DNA from: Sabellastarte sp. h YS-2021
Lineage: Eukaryota; Annelida; Polychaeta; Sabellida; Sabellidae
Length of the DNA stretch: 64,000 nt
Reading direction: 5' to 3'
Assembly: GCA_964017235.1 (NCBI GenBank)
Contig: OZ024928.1
Location: 80,471,566 to 80,535,565, forward strand
Shown: positions 11,897 through 25,594 of the stretch, piece by piece
Position numbering within the stretch: the stretch's first letter is position 1
Layout of the letters: each line of letters begins with the position of its first letter
The notes under the pieces: model-generated
Database searches by the model: none
Told to the model about the DNA's origin: nothing
Seen by the model: the letters and a program-made list of their open reading frames with translations, nothing else
Position numbers and translations under genes: made by a program

Positions 11897-14800
11897 CTAT
11901 ATTGGTCTGAAGTAAAGATTTGTGTCTTCTGGAATCTGCCCATGTGCTTCCTCTAACCATTTTCCAATTTGTTCATCTATTTCCTGTAAAAATGTATTAT
12001 ACAGAGTATAATATAACACATTGACCTATAAATGAATGTAACTTTAGATGTGGACTCTAAGAGTTGTTTCTATTTCTTCAACGCTGTTAGTTGTGAGAAT
12101 ATTTGACAATCTTTTTGACAATTCAGGAGTGCAAAGACTTTTTTGTTGTAAGACAAAAGTGTACATGACTGAGACCAAATGTCCTTGGTTTATAATTTTT
12201 ATTTTGTTTGAATTTTACTGCTAAGCAATATTGTTAAAAACCATTTTTCAGTTTACAATTTTATATCAATCATTTCTCTAAGATCACAGGTCTATAGATA
12301 CATGCATAACTCTTTGACAAAAAACCAGCGAAAATTGCCATACCTAAAGTAGATTGCATATCAATAGTATAACTAGTGTCAGTCCAATGTATATAGAAGT
12401 GAACAAGTTTGAGGCCTTTAAAATAGACAATGATGTATTTCTGTAGGAATCAGTTGAATATAACAACAACCAAATTCTGTGGATCACAAGTTATACTATC
12501 TCTACTTTGTGCTGTAGTTAAGAATTTAAGCTTTCTTACCTTTCTGGCAATTCTTAATGCAGGAGGGTCTGTCTTTCTGTCAGATCCCATGTTAGCACAG
12601 TGAGATGTTCCATTGATAAAAATAGATGTCTCTGTAGAACTTAGATTTCTTAATACACTCAGTGCATGCCATGGGTCAATGGAACCTGAAAGCATTGAAA
12701 GATTATATCGTAGAGTAGTAAAATAAATGTCACAATATGATGAATGCATGGAGTTTTAAATGTCAAGGTCAGTGACCTGTATGTGTGAATGGTTAAGTAC
12801 AAGCACCTGGGGTAAGTGATACAAAAAGGATAAAACTGAGACTATACAGGGTCAAGACCAATTCATCTTGTTTGGTGATCAAAAAGTAGTGAAATTTTAA
12901 AAATTTACAAAAGCACCATAGATATTCATCATAACTGTGACAATGTACTGGGTCATAGACAAAGTCAGAAGGTCTTGAAACTATTACTATGCACGCCAAC
13001 AGGATTTGTGAACAAAAGCAGCCCATTACATTGTATTTTTATGATACAGCCACCTTGTTAATGATAATATTTATAAAGTTCAACAAAATATCGTCTATGA
13101 CAAATGGATCAACAATTTATATTCTTAAATATTGAAACCTTGTTACCAGTTACAAGACTGTCAATGGGACAGAAAATGTACTTGATCCAGATTACTTTAT
13201 TACAAAGCAACTTGTAATGGAAGAAGCCTAACTGTTTTCTTCAACACCATTACACTAGAATGGGTGCGACTACTTGTAAAACTTATTACCATTGACAAAG
13301 ACTATCCTGGTCCCTGCTGGGCGGCTCCCTCCATAATAAGCATTGGTGAACTCCACACTTTTATAGACATCTTGTGGCTGTATACCAAACACTTCTGTAC
13401 ATATAGCCAGGTTGGGTTCAATGGTCAAACGGTGGGAAAACAAACAACTAGTCTCAGGGTAGCAGGTCTGATCTGGAATAAAATTTACCCAACTAAATGT
13501 AAAGAGTGATTAATAATAAAAAGATGAACAAGTCACTGTCATGGGAAAATACTTTTCATCTCAAAAACTCTAATCTAATGTGGACTTTTATAGTACTTAA
13601 TCTCCATTAATTGACAGACCCTAAGGTGCAAAAAACAATAGATGTTGCACTGCGTATATTATTAGGAAAATCATTCCAAATCTTGGGAGCATCTAAAGTG
13701 TTTGACTGACTTGTAGAGTGAGAGAGGAAATAAGAAACGGGTATTGGCGAACAGGGTGACAACACCTGATACTGTAGGAGCACCTTCTAAGAGACAAGGA
13801 TGGTCCAAAATAGCTAGGAGAACCACTGTGTAAAGATTTATAAACCAGTGTTGCAGTTTTGAATAGACAATGGTAATTGACAGGCAGCCAGTGGAGCTGA
13901 AGTCACTTCAGCATAATTAAATATGTGTATGTAAATTCAATATGTTACACTTCATCTATAAATTTCTCTTTGCTACTTGTTTTTCAATTTTATATTCTCA
14001 ATATCTTCTCTTCAAAATTTATGGTGCAAGCAAACATATTCAAACTACAGCTAAATAGCATCTGTGTTTATTTTGAACTAATGCTAACACTTTCAGAGAG
14101 ACAATCTTTTTTTGCACCAGATTTCTTGAGACTGTCATAACATGGAGCTGGTACTACACTATATTGTCAAAATCCCTTTTGATAAAATATAAGAAGAAAC
14201 AACCACAGTCTTACCATGAATACAATCTCCATATTTTATATACCGTAAATAACCTATTTAGCCCACAGTATGCTAAAGAAAGACTAGTTTCAGTCAATAT
14301 TTTGGTGGAAAGAAGTTCCCCTTTTAGTGCACCCCATCATGCTAATGTTTTTCCGCAAAAGTTGTCGAGGTCATTTTTACAGGACCATCCATTTATTATT
14401 CCGTGTGTGTGTGTGGTGTGAAAGTCTTACGTAAACAAAAGTTAATTCTTATACATGATATGTGTTTTTTCTCTGGATGGCTTGAGCAGGTTCTCTGCAT
14501 GATGGATGCAGTCACAGGATTATATTGCCGGGAAAGGAGATAGGGTGTGGTTACAAGGGTGGGTGCACTAAATAGGTCATTTACGGTATGTGGAAAATTT
14601 GTTGCTATTGCACACACAAATTAAAACAAAAATTATACATACAAAAACCAAACTGAGTGCAAGTCTGATAGATCCAAGGCCTCATTGAGAATCCCTCCTG
14701 TGCAGAAGAGGTATTTAACATATGCTGGACATAATCATCCCATGAATTATCTGTGCAATTTTCTTTCTCAGAAAAAAAGGTCTGGAAAAATATTCATAAG

Positions 14801-17800
14801 GAAATATTTTGACATTTGATTAAAATATTTGAATATCACAGTACCTTGTGTGCACTTTTACCAGAAAATGAGCAATTTAAATGAAAACATTGTATTTTAG
14901 AATCTATATGCCCTGTATGTCAAGAGTACATTTCATTACATACACAACTCAGCAAAGAATACATAACCAAAAGTCCAAAAGTTCAATTATCCATATAATT
15001 TGATGCTGATTGTATCTAATGTTCACCTGTATCTATACATTTTAAATGAAGCATTTTGAAAACTGTTTCTACTTCCAATATAAATCTGACCAACATTATT
15101 TCTACTAATATATAGTCAAGTGTACTTCGTTAAGATGCTTCTGTAGATACAAAATAAAAACATTCAGCCACCATTGAGCAATGATAACCTGCATGTTTCA
15201 TTATTCCTTAAACCTTTCATTATTCCCAAAACTAAATAAAACTATATGACTTTGTGTTGATGGGTACCTGATACAGGGTTTTAAGGTTATCATATGATTT
15301 TCCTGGCTGTGTCATTACATCACACACAGAGCTGATATTTCTGCCCCCTGGCAGTACATTATTTATCTGAACTGTCAACAGGAATAAATCTGCCACATTT
15401 GACACCAGTTGATGTACATCTTTGGGTTCTTTTACCACAGTACAGGACTTAAAATCATGGGACACCAGCTCAAATTGCCCTTCATCTAATAAAGCATCCA
15501 TGGTCTTGAAGGCTTCACGTATCTTCGCAGCACACTAAACAAACACAATGAACTTTGATAATTGTTCAACTACTTTTGGAACAAAATTATAACTTAATAC
15601 ACACAAAAACTACGTTTTTGTTTCTGTTTCTTGAAAAACAAGCAATCCCACTGACTTGAGCCTTTTTATTCCATTTAGTAAGTTCAAGAATTCATTTCAG
15701 TTGACATAAAATCTTGCAGCACTACCATCCAATATTGGTTCCTGAATAGAAGTCCTTAAGTTAGGTTTGCCACAGTATAAAGTTTTAGAAAGACATGTAC
15801 AGACAACTGTGCCCAAAACTACTTTGTTATTCTTCATAACTGTTCCCTTTTAGTCTTTAATTATATATTTAGAATAATCTAATTTACGTTAATGACAGAA
15901 TTAAAGAAAGAGAAGATATACTCGAACCTATTTGAGTAGAAGATTAATGAGCAGAATTCCTATTTAATTCAGTCAATACCAGTTCCATTATATGCAAGAC
16001 ATTTTCCATTGAAATTTCCATTGTTATTCAGAGATCTTGGTTCTGATTCAACTTTCACATGATTTAACTGAATTATAATGTTTATCATCAGAAATTTCAA
16101 ATATTTATGCGAGCCCTTTTTTTGCATTATTATCACAAATCATAACAACAGAAATGTGGTATGCATAGAACCCACCAGCTGACTTCCATTGACCACTGGA
16201 TCACTGAGACTGTTGGCAACCACATCATTGTATCCTTCATTGTTTACTTGAGCAAGAACAGGAGCTGAGGTGGCAATTGCACCAAACACCAAGTGAGGAT
16301 ACTTGAAATAGAGAGAGTAAATATATAGAACATATGTCATGTTCACCTAGTACCAGACAGGCTGAACAAGTTGCAAATTTCACATAATTATACCGAAGTT
16401 CGTAGCTGTACTAGTTACATTTGGTGGAGAATTCTGTTCAAATTCTAAGTCATCTTATCTTATACTTAACATATATACTTGAAGTTTACATCAAGTAAAA
16501 GGGGGCTGAGCAAATCTAGTATGCATTTGTTAAGATACTGTATTGCAAACCACACAGCATTGACAAGCAATTATGAATTTTCCTACCATACGTTGGAGCT
16601 GAAATTTAAACCTACAACCTATATGGTTTGGGGCAAGTGTGTTACCACCTATAACATGACACAGCCAATAAACAGTAAAGGACTTACGATAACTTATGAA
16701 GTTATATTAAAACAAGGCTACAATCTTTTCAAGAATTTCAGATTTATGAAAAATCCATATACCGTATTTATTGTAATAAACGCCCCCTCCCTATTAATCG
16801 CCCCCCCCCCCTCTTCTCTACCTTTGCAAAGTTCATATTTCGGGGTTTTACATCTCTCTCAACAGCCAACATCTTGGCGATTCCGAAAAATGGTGCGTTT
16901 TAGTACTTCCCAAGCGAATATCGCTTACGAGAAATAAAGAAAATAAAAACGAAACATGGCAGTTTTGGTCACAGACGCATTGAAATCTGCAAAAATACGA
17001 GATAAAACCACATGATTTCTTCAGATTTAAGGTTTGGTTTAAATATTTTAAGCTGTCTCACCATTATACATGCTAGCAAGCGAGATCAAGGCAGTAAGTG
17101 TCCATTATCGCCCATTGCCACTGGACTCGAGATATGATTTTGTTTATCTGTAATAGTCGCCCCCCCCTTTTGAAAAATGCATCGCCCCGGGGCGTTTATT
17201 ACAATAAATACGGTATATGTGGAGAGTGACTTTGAAAGAGCAAAGAAAATGTGGTACCTAGTGAACAATGTGATCTCAATTCTCTTAACATGTCGTTTTA
17301 ATAATAGAAATAGTAATAAAAGAGAAAAAAGTGACTGCATTAATAAAATAGAAGAGGATATTCAGTTACACCGCATACAACAACAAGGGACTAAATATTC
17401 AGGTAACAGAAGTTTGGACACTAGGGCTTCCAGTAGAGTTACCAGAGCTGCGTTTCAGCTGTTTCTTAGGCTGAATTTCATGACAACTGTGGGATTTAGA
17501 GGAGATTAAGAAGATCTGCTATTTTTGAGCGATATTTATGTTGCGAAATACATAAAAATATAAGTCTAGATTAGTGATCTCAACAGGTATCCGGATATCT
17601 GGGTACTCAAACCCTGTATAATTACCCGAATCCGAAGTCACATACCTTAGTACCCGAATCTAAGCTTTATTGCTGTAAATATCACCCACCTGGGCTGACT
17701 CTAGATTCGTAGTCATCCTTTTAATCAACACTAAAACCATATTTTCTATTTTAAAAGTAAAAGAGACTGTTTATAAATTCCAAAAGATGAGAAACCAATG

Positions 17801-20800
17801 ACCTCTGTTGAATGAAATTTAACTGATTCAGCAGATATTTCAGTGATACCATGTTTGTTCCATTTTTGTTAAATAAAAAGTTTCTAAAAATGATAACCTT
17901 CTTTATTAATTTTAGAACTTTCAGACAAGCCAAAAGTTTCCAAACCTTTAGTCTGAACCAGGCAGAAAGCATTCCAGGATAAGAACCTCCAAAACAAATC
18001 CACACATTTTTATCATTCAAGTTGTATTCTTTTGTCATTAAGCTGTGAAATCCTGCCAAATCCGCCAACCTGAAAAAAAGTGACAACTTGTCAAGACAGG
18101 TATTAGTGAGGACCCATTGCCATTCATTCAATGGAGTACAGTGACCATCAGCCAGTTAACTTCAGTGCTGGAAAAATCAAACAAATCACTTAAGTGGACT
18201 GGCACCTGTTGTTTTAAGAGCTACTGGATCATTTATATTATCAAAGAACACTAAGTACAGTAGAACCTCAATTATCCGAACCCAATAGGAGACAATCCGA
18301 TCGGATAAACGAGGGGTTCGGATAGATGAAGGAAACCGAAATTCACGATCTATATTGGGTTACCGAGTGGGCGATAATTGAAGAAAAACGTTTTTATGCA
18401 CTTTATATAGACATCAGTATTCATTGATGATACAGTTTAATATATTTGTGTAATATAATGTAACTGACCCTCTAATTGTCGCTTATTTGCTCCATATCTA
18501 TGAATATTACCATTTTTATTTAAAATATTACGTGAATTTTAACTGGATGTGTTCGGGTGGTACATGTATTGTGGATGTTTTAATTTTAAATAAACATCGT
18601 CACACATTTTTTCAATTGAAAAATTCTGGGAGATTATTTGTTGTAAAACTCAAAGCGAACACGCCTTCAGTTGTAAGTGTGTTTGGTTGGTAATGTATTG
18701 TCTTTTCGTCTTCATCTTTCTTTTGATACATGTTGTCTGTCTGTGAATGGACCTACTCCGGGAGATTATAAATTGCAAAACCCAATTGAACACGCTTTCA
18801 TTGAATGGCGCATTATCAAAGAAGTTGTGTAGTCGGGTCGTGTAACTGAATTAATCCCTCCCCTATTGAAACAATGGTATTAAAGATCAAAGAAGTTAGG
18901 CGTTTCTGTGGACAATGCATTTTATAAAGCACTAGAATTAATGGTTTCCGAGAATGTGTAAAATGCTGTATTATCGCTCATGGTAGACCGTGTTTTAAAA
19001 CTAAATGTAGGGAGACAAGGTTTCGGATCGGTTAATCCGGAGATTCGGATCATAGAGGGCCGGACAACTGAGGTTCTACTGTAGTCTTAAAATTAATTGT
19101 AACTGACATGCTTTTATGCAGCATGGATCAGCCATCATGATTGATTTCCATAAATAATTACAAAAGGAAAAAACATCTCTCTACACGAGAATTTTAGACA
19201 TATGATTTAAACTAGAAATAGGACGCCTTGTTGATAGTAGATGCGAATAGAAACAGGATAGCATAGAAGAACACACATTATCATGTGTAATGTCCACCCC
19301 ATGAACCTTTTGCCAAAATTGTACAGTAGTCTTACAAGACCCTGTTTCATTTGTAAAATATATCAATGATGCTTAAATATTTATTAGTGTAGATGTAAAT
19401 TATTTCAGCTTCATGCCTTTTTGCATTGGTTGGGTCGAAAATTTCGACGAAATCACTCAATCTCGCACGGTTAAGAAGATACAAGCAAATTCCTGTTTTT
19501 CTATTTTTGGCAAAAATTTGAAAATTCAAAATGGCTGCCATTTTTGGGGAGGGGAAAATTTTTTGAAAATTGCAAAGAGTACATTTGTTGGATACCCTGG
19601 GGGTCGAAAGTTTCGACGAAATCGCTCTATCTCGCACGGTTAAGGAGATAGAAGCAAATTTGTGTTTTGCCATTTTTGGCAAAAATTCGAAAATTCAAAA
19701 TGGCCGCCATTTTTGGGGAGGGGAAAATTTTTTGAAAATTGCCAAGAATACAATGCTCAGATACCCTGTGGGTCGAAAATTTTGACAAAATCGCTCTGTC
19801 TCGCACGGTTAAGGAGATAGAAGCAAATGTGTTTTGCCATTTTTGGCAAAAATTCGAAAATTCAAAATGGCCGCCATCTTTGGGGAGGGGAAAATTTTTT
19901 GCAAATTGCAAAGATTACATTCCTTAGATACCCTGTGGGTCGAAAATTTCGATGAAATCGCTCTATCTCGCACGGTTAAGGAGATAGAAGCAAATTTGTG
20001 TTTGCCATTTTTGGCAAAAATTCGAAAATTCAAAATGGCCGCCATTTTTGAGAAGGGGAAAATTTTTTGAAAATTGCAAAGAGTACATTCCTTAGATACC
20101 CTGTGGGTCGAAAATTTCGACGAAATCGCTCTATCTCGCACGGTTAAGGAGATAGAAGCAAATTTGTGTTTTGCCATTTTTGGCAAAAATTCGAAAATTC
20201 AAAATGGCCGCCATTTTTGGGGAGGGGAAAATTTTTTGAAAATTGCAAAGAGTACATTCCTTAGATACCCTGTGGGTCGAAAATTTCAACGAAATCGCTC
20301 TATCTCGCACGGTTAAGGAGATAGAAGCAAATTTGTGTTTTGCCATTTTTGGCGAAAATTCGAAAATTCAAAATGGCCGCCATTTTTGGGGAGGGGAAAA
20401 TTTTTTGCAAATTGCAAAGATTACATTCCTTAGATACCCTGTGGGTCGAAAATTTCGACGAAATCGCTCTATCTCACACGGTTAAGGAGATATGAGTACA
20501 TTTGCCTTTTTCAGTATTCAAAATAGCTAACTACTCATTTATTTAATTAATTACTCACTCATCTATGAAGCAATTCCCCCCAAAAGCAATCCCATACAAG
20601 CTATTAACCCAATGAACCTCCATACCAAATTTCAGAAAGCTAGGCTTAATAGCATTCCTTAAAATGTCTGGAAACCAAAGAGCTACTCAAAAGTAGCAAA
20701 GAAGCTATTACTCAGTTAGCTATAGAGCTATCATCACCAAAAGCAATCCCATACAAGCTATTAACCCAATAAACCTGCATGCCAAATTTGGTAAAGATAG

Positions 20801-23223
20801 GATAAGAACTGTTGCCTAAAATGTCTGGAAACCAAGTGGGACGCCGGACGGCGGAAAAAGCAAAAATAATATGTCCACCCCCCAGTGGGGTGGACATAAT
20901 TACCAGGAGGAAAAAAGCCATGCTAATCACAACTTTACCTAAGCTTTTCAAAGTAATAGTGACTTTAGTTATTTTTTCTAGTTTTTATTTGTAACAAAAT
21001 TACAACACAATGCAACAGAATAGTGCTCATGAATTAATTTGTCAATAATTTTGACCGAGTGTTTTAGACGGAGTTTATTGTGGACACAAATATCTGACAA
21101 TATTCCAAAATGAGGACCACTAAGATTCTAATCCTAGGATTTTAACCCTTGCTGCTGTGGCCATTTTAGACTAGATAATAAATGTTAGTCAATATAAGTG
21201 TAAAACCTTGCCAATTCTCAATTATTAGATAGAAACTTACGCTTGCTGGCTTGACAGATATTGCAAATTATTGAGTTCCAGGCCATCTGGATTCAAGCTT
21301 TTCCCATAGAAACGATGTTCAACAGCAAATATAAGAGCGCCATACTTCACAGCAAGTTCATAATGTTCTCCTGTTGTGAATGAAGGCATCATTACAAATC
21401 AATAATTTAGATATTGATGTAACATTGTACAATAACCACAAATTTAATTTCAGTACAAGTTTTCTCTTTATAGTCCTAGTAGTGATACAACACCTTCATA
21501 AAAGGTAGGTCTTCTGATTCAATGCTCAGAATTCTCAAAATCAAATTCAATGCTGTGAGTTTTAGCTTTAACAGATAACAGAATGGATAAATTACACAAA
21601 GTTAACTTCATTCAACAATTTTCAATCATGTCTGACAAAATGGTGCCTGAAAAGAGAAATGTGAAGGAATGTGAAAACTGAACACTTATGTTTAAACTGA
21701 AAATTTATAAGGCTTCAGCAAAGTCAACTTGTACACTGGCGTTGATAAGGTTTTACAGAAAGCATACAATAATAAATAAATTGAATGACAAGGTAAATAA
21801 TGTTAATGATAGAAACACACCTCAGACTGAAACATATAGGGGCCACAGTGGTGCAGTAGTAAGTTTGTAACACATTCACCTCCGACATTTGAGGTCTGTG
21901 GTTCAAACCCCGGGCCCTGCGTGGGAAAGTTGGTAGTTGCTTACCGATGGTCAGTAGTTTACAGTACAGAACCTTGGCTAACTGTATGTACTGGTTTCCT
22001 CTGCCTATAAAACTACTTGTGATATGACCTATACACTGTTAAAAGTAATGTTAAAACCCAAATAAATAAATAACAACACAAACATAAAAGAAGACAAACA
22101 AACCACTTTTACTGCACTGATAATATTATAAAACAAGGCAGATTAGCAACAATAATGCTTATTGTCAAAATTTCAAAAAAATCTTCAGCACACATTATAT
22201 AACATAAAGCCATGACATGAGTATGTGACATCAATACTTACTTATTCACTGAACTTTATGTAAAAAGTATCTTCAGACAACATACAACCAACTTCTGCAG
22301 ACCCACCATCACTCATGTAGGTCAAACATAGCTTTAAAACCAAATCAGTTTTGAAGTCCAAATATCATGAAATGTTGTGTTTTTTATTTGTACAAATGGA
22401 AGCTAACCATAACATTATATTTTGTGTGTACCTAAGGTTTTTGTTATACAGAATCTATGGGGTACCTGACTGCACAACTTCTGATGCCAGACCCCCTTCA
22501 CCACCTATGTACAGAAACACTGGGCCTCCCTCCCCTCTCCAGTGGTCCCTGTTCACCCAGTATCGCTGCAAGTATGTTCCCTAAGCGAAAAACACAGCTC
22601 TTGGTTAGTGTTCACACTGAACCAATGAGGGATGAACCAACAAAAATATTTCACAGCTTTAAGTTATCCCATGTACAAGTAAATGTTTAAAAGGGACTAA
22701 TCTTTGGAGAAATATTCCTCTTTAATTATCACAATATATTTTAATTTATTGACTTGTCGTTTTCTGCTTTTATTATTGTGCATTTTATTAATATTATTAG
22801 AATCCTAAAATCATCTTTATTACAGATTACATAGCTAATGAAAGAGCAAAATGCCGCTACTTCCTCTTAGTTTTATTTTTATCCATACATTAGTTCACTA
22901 TGACAATCAGTGAATGGGATTACAATGTAACATTTACAATATATTATATAACTATAATAACCATATTTCATTTTGCTTAGATGAGACTAAAAGTTTATTT
23001 TTGGTTATGAGATATGTACATACACGTTCATGTGAGTCAAAATGGTCCAATGGTTGTTCTAAATACATGTCTGGGTAGGATGGACTAACAAAGCCAGCTG
23101 GTTTTTCTTCAGGGTGCCAATATCTGTACAAAAGATACTCTTGCAGATGCTGCTTGGCAATATTTTCTCTCCTTGATTGCAAAGCATCTTCAAATTCTTG
23201 TCTTAATTTCAGGTAGTTAAAAC
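11897..23223 (-). CDS. PRSS16-like: Serine carboxypeptidase, peptidase family S28 (thymus-specific serine protease type)
   Basis: Ten exons join in frame on the minus strand: 23223-23024, 22580-22466, 21370-21241, 18069-17946, 16301-16176, 15534-15268, 14781-14643, 13472-13290, 12685-12540 and 11983-11897 (stop TAG 11899-11897). They give about 504 residues, close to full family length. Only the signal-peptide exon is missing. S28 landmarks appear in order: QPLDHFD, QRYWVN with GGPVFLYIGGEG, VEHRFYGKS, the nucleophile box GGSYPG (Ser codon 17984-17982), YPHLVFGAIATSAPVLAQV, RPWIYQTCTQFGF, the Asp box NGSIDPWHAL and the His box NGTSHCANM. All three catalytic residues are therefore present. The family removes residues C-terminal to proline or processes peptides in endo/lysosomes or outside the cell; that role is inferred from the family. 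Introns hold SINE, LINE and TIR elements and a tandem-repeat element. No frameshift or nonsense codon was seen. Confidence 0.93.
13565..13925 (-). mobile_element. Decayed LINE 3' fragment
   Basis: Read on the minus strand, one end encodes LQLHWLPV and FKTATLVYKSL, the usual C-terminal region of L2/CR1/Jockey-like reverse transcriptases. The far end (13570-13640) carries the tail GGACTTTTATAG...CTTAATCTCC...AAGGTGCAA, which is shared with the LINE at 39663. Frames are broken. It lies in an intron of the S28 gene. Confidence 0.7.
14241..14588. mobile_element. MITE with 28-bp imperfect terminal inverted repeats, TA-flanked
   Basis: The left end TACCGTAAATAACCTATTTA is inverted at the right end (TAAATAGGTCATTTACGGTA), with ends at 14241 and 14588 and TA dinucleotides at the borders. 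No coding capacity in about 350 bp. A Tc1/mariner-type TA insertion is likely. It lies in an S28 intron. Confidence 0.8.
16760..17215. mobile_element. MITE with 27-bp terminal inverted repeats, TA target
   Basis: TACCGTATTTATTGTAATAA followed by ACGCCCC at the left is exactly inverted at the right (GGGGCGTTTATT ... ACGGTA). Both borders read TATA. The 456-bp interior has no protein but contains two poly-C runs. It lies in an S28 intron. Confidence 0.88.
18258..19081. mobile_element. Pogo/Tigger-like non-autonomous element
   Basis: The left end CAGTAGAACCTCAATTATCC matches the inverted right end (GGACAACTGAGGTTCTACTG) with few mismatches. TA lies immediately outside both ends (18256-18257 and 19082-19083). 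TIRs of the form CAGTAGAACCTC and a TA target are known for pogo-like elements. No transposase is present in 824 bp. An internal echo (TTCGGAT) recurs near both ends. It lies in an S28 intron. Confidence 0.82.
19208..20900 (+). mobile_element. Hairpin-ended tandem-repeat element (Helitron/Helentron-like), element A
   Basis: It starts near AAACTAGAAATAGGACGCC and carries ATGTCCACCCC at 19290-19300. Seven units of 168-169 bp follow (about 19430-20500), each with GTCGAAAATTTCGACGAAAT and AAAATGGCCGCCATTTT. It ends in a perfect hairpin with 11-bp arms (20871-20881 and 20887-20897). The 5' arm is the same ATGTCCACCCC. GGGACGCCGGACGGCGG precedes the hairpin. Open frames on both strands arise from the repeat and are not genes. 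It lies in an S28 intron. Confidence 0.75.
21838..22075 (+). mobile_element. tRNA-derived SINE
   Basis: The A-box-like region GTGGTGCAGTAGTAAG and the B-box GGTTCAAACCCC are followed by TTGGTAGTTGCTTACCGATG, GTTTACAGTACAGAACCTTG, TACTGGTTTCCTCTGCC and an (AAAT)n tail. Same family as the copies at 35480 and 41686. It lies in an S28 intron. Confidence 0.85.
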
Positions 23224-23269
23224 CTACAATACCAATACATTTTCCCAAATCTGAAAAATTACAAAAAGG

Positions 23270-24710
23270 GACAACCACAGTAGTATGATCTCCTGCTGGG
23301 GATTAAACACTAAATAATATACAAATATGGAGCTATAGCTATGAAAATATCCAGATACAAGATGTATTTTCTGTATTTTTCAGAGACCATTAAAGAAGTT
23401 GTCCTTAGTACCCAGGATACCCAGATAAACATTTTCCATTTCCAACAAATTTCAAGATGGCGGCTGAAATTTGGAAAATTCTCAATTTTCAGAGGCCATA
23501 AGGGAGTGGTCCTAAGTACCCATGCAGTTCTGTCCAAAATGTGCACAAAATTGCTGTATCTCTTACAGTCACCAAAAAGTAGGTGAACAATACATTTCAC
23601 TAAAAACCTCTAAATTCAGTAGTGTTGAAGTTATAACTGATTAACTCATTAGCAAAATGACAAAGTACCTATTACTCAGTTAGCTGTATTGAGCTATAGC
23701 TCTGTACATTTGTCATGACACAAAACATCAAAAAGTAGGTGAACAATATGTTTCACCAAAACACTCTAAATTCAATAGTATTGAAGTTACAAGTGATTTA
23801 TTCATTGGCAAAATGTCAAATTAGCTATTACTCAGTTACCTATGAAACAAAAACTCAAAAAGTAGCTGAACAACACATTTTAAAAAAACCCTCTAAATTC
23901 AATAGTATTGAAGTTACAAGTGATTTACTCACTAGCAAAATGTGAAAGTAACCATTATACAGTTACCTTTGGAGCTACAGCTCTGAAAATGTGCCAGGAC
24001 ACAGAACATCAAAAAGTAGGTCAACATATTTCACTAAAAACCTCTACATTCAGTAGTATTGAAGCTACAAGTGATTTAATCACTGACAAAATGTCAAAGA
24101 AGCTATTACTCGGTTAGCTATGGAGCTACAGTTCCAAACATTTGCTGTGACACATCATCAAAAAGTTGGTGAACAACATATTTCACAAAAACCTGTAAAT
24201 TCAATAGCGTTTCAATTACAAATGATTTACTCATTGGCAAAATATCAAATTAGCTATTCTATTACTCAGTTTGCTATAAAGCTAGGGCTCTGAAAAAATG
24301 CCAGGACACTGAACATCAAAAAGTAGGTGAACAACATATTTAACCAAAGCACTGTAACTATTAGCTAACAGTTACAAAAAAAGCCATTCACTTATGTTAC
24401 TTAATGTTAAATACATAAATTAGCTATAATTCAATTAGCTAATGAAGTAGACCTCTAAAACAGGTACCATCTTGTAGATACAAAGAAAGTAGCTGAACAA
24501 TATTTTTTGTGAAATGCCCTAAATGTAGTGGTTTTGGAGTTATGCACAAATTATTCAAAGTAACTACTAACCCCATTGCTCGCTTAGCTGTTGACTTAGA
24601 TCTGTAATAGCAGCAAAAAAAATGGAGGGCATGAGATACTTTAGAGAAAACTGTGTGACAAACAAGAGGCATTTTATAATCTCCCACCCGGTGGGCTCGG
24701 GGAGATAAGA
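23270..24710 (+). mobile_element. Degraded tandem-repeat element with terminal hairpin
   Basis: Units of the type AAAAAGTAGGTGAACAACAT...TTGAAGTTACAAGTGATTTA...AGCTATTACTCAGTTAGCTA recur about seven times from 23590 to 24600. A hairpin at 24679-24706 (ATCTCCC/GGGAGAT, with inner CCCACCCGGTGGG) closes the element. ATCTCCTGCTGGGGAT at 23288-23303 may be its left-end echo. A second array of the same unit lies at 27165-27680. Open frames here are artefacts. Confidence 0.6.
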
Positions 24711-25203
24711 ATGTTATATTTATCAAAAACTTACCTGAAAACGGTAAACTCAGAACAATCCATTTTCACAGGGTGAGGTCAAGAAAGTGGCATGCTTTTG
24801 AAGTACAAGTGGTATGAGTTTGGAAGAGCTGAGTTTGTTGTATGCTAAAATGTCCCATGCTCTCTTTCTCATCAATACATACTATGATTGAGCCTATCAC
24901 AACTACAGAAGTTAATCAAATCAAAGTACAATGAACAAGAAATGCTCCCTCAGATTAATAATAGTATGCACACTTTTGATAGAGATGGTCATTGTGCAGG
25001 TGTATTTTTGCTGAAATTTTATTCAAAAGCCATTTAAAACCTTTAAGATAAATTAAAGACTCAGTGTTTGTGGGTAATACTTTTAGATCTGCTTATAGAG
25101 ACTCAAACTGTACTGCTCTCAGTAAAGAGGAGATTAAAGAAATGTTATATTTATTTATTGAGTTGCTGAACTTACAATCAGTTGCTTTATATGTGTGCCC
25201 TGA

Positions 25204-25594
25204 GCAAGATCCGTATGAATCAATATGTCACTTTGTATCTTAAATATTTAAATATTAGATCTCATGTATGTTTTTTTCCTTTCTTTCCTGATTTGAACTG
25301 CCAACAAAGTGTTTTATCCAGTACTATCCACTTTCTCAAAAAGGTTTGTTTTGATGTCACTCAACCTTGCCCAAGGAAACAATATATCTTGGGATCTTGC
25401 AAGATCCGTATGAATCAATATGTCACTTTGTATCTTAAATATTTAAATATTAGATCTCATGTATGTTTTTTTCCTTTCTTTCCTGATTTGAACTGCCAAC
25501 AAAGTGTTTTATCCAGTACTATCCACTTTCTCAAAAAGGTTTGTTTTGATGTCACTCAACCTTGCCCAAGGAAACAATATACCTTGGGATCTTA
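25204..25594. repeat. Near-perfect direct duplication, two 195-bp copies
   Basis: The segment starting GCAAGATCCGTATGAATC at 25204 repeats at 25399. Only one base difference was noticed (ATATATC versus ATATACC near the ends). Because 195 is divisible by three, an open frame of 137 codons crosses both copies. That frame matches no family I know and is probably fortuitous. A recent tandem duplication or an assembly artefact. Confidence 0.85.

Noticed and set aside
19347..20485. Many overlapping open frames of 60-125 codons on both strands
   Set aside because: They repeat with the 168-169 bp unit, change frame each unit and appear on both strands. They are repeat shadows, not genes.
24744..24775. 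Minus-strand ATG followed by a consensus AG/GTAAGT donor, a candidate first exon of the S28 gene
   Set aside because: Its phase does not fit the exon at 23223: joining creates an immediate stop, and the compatible frame has a stop just upstream without an ATG.
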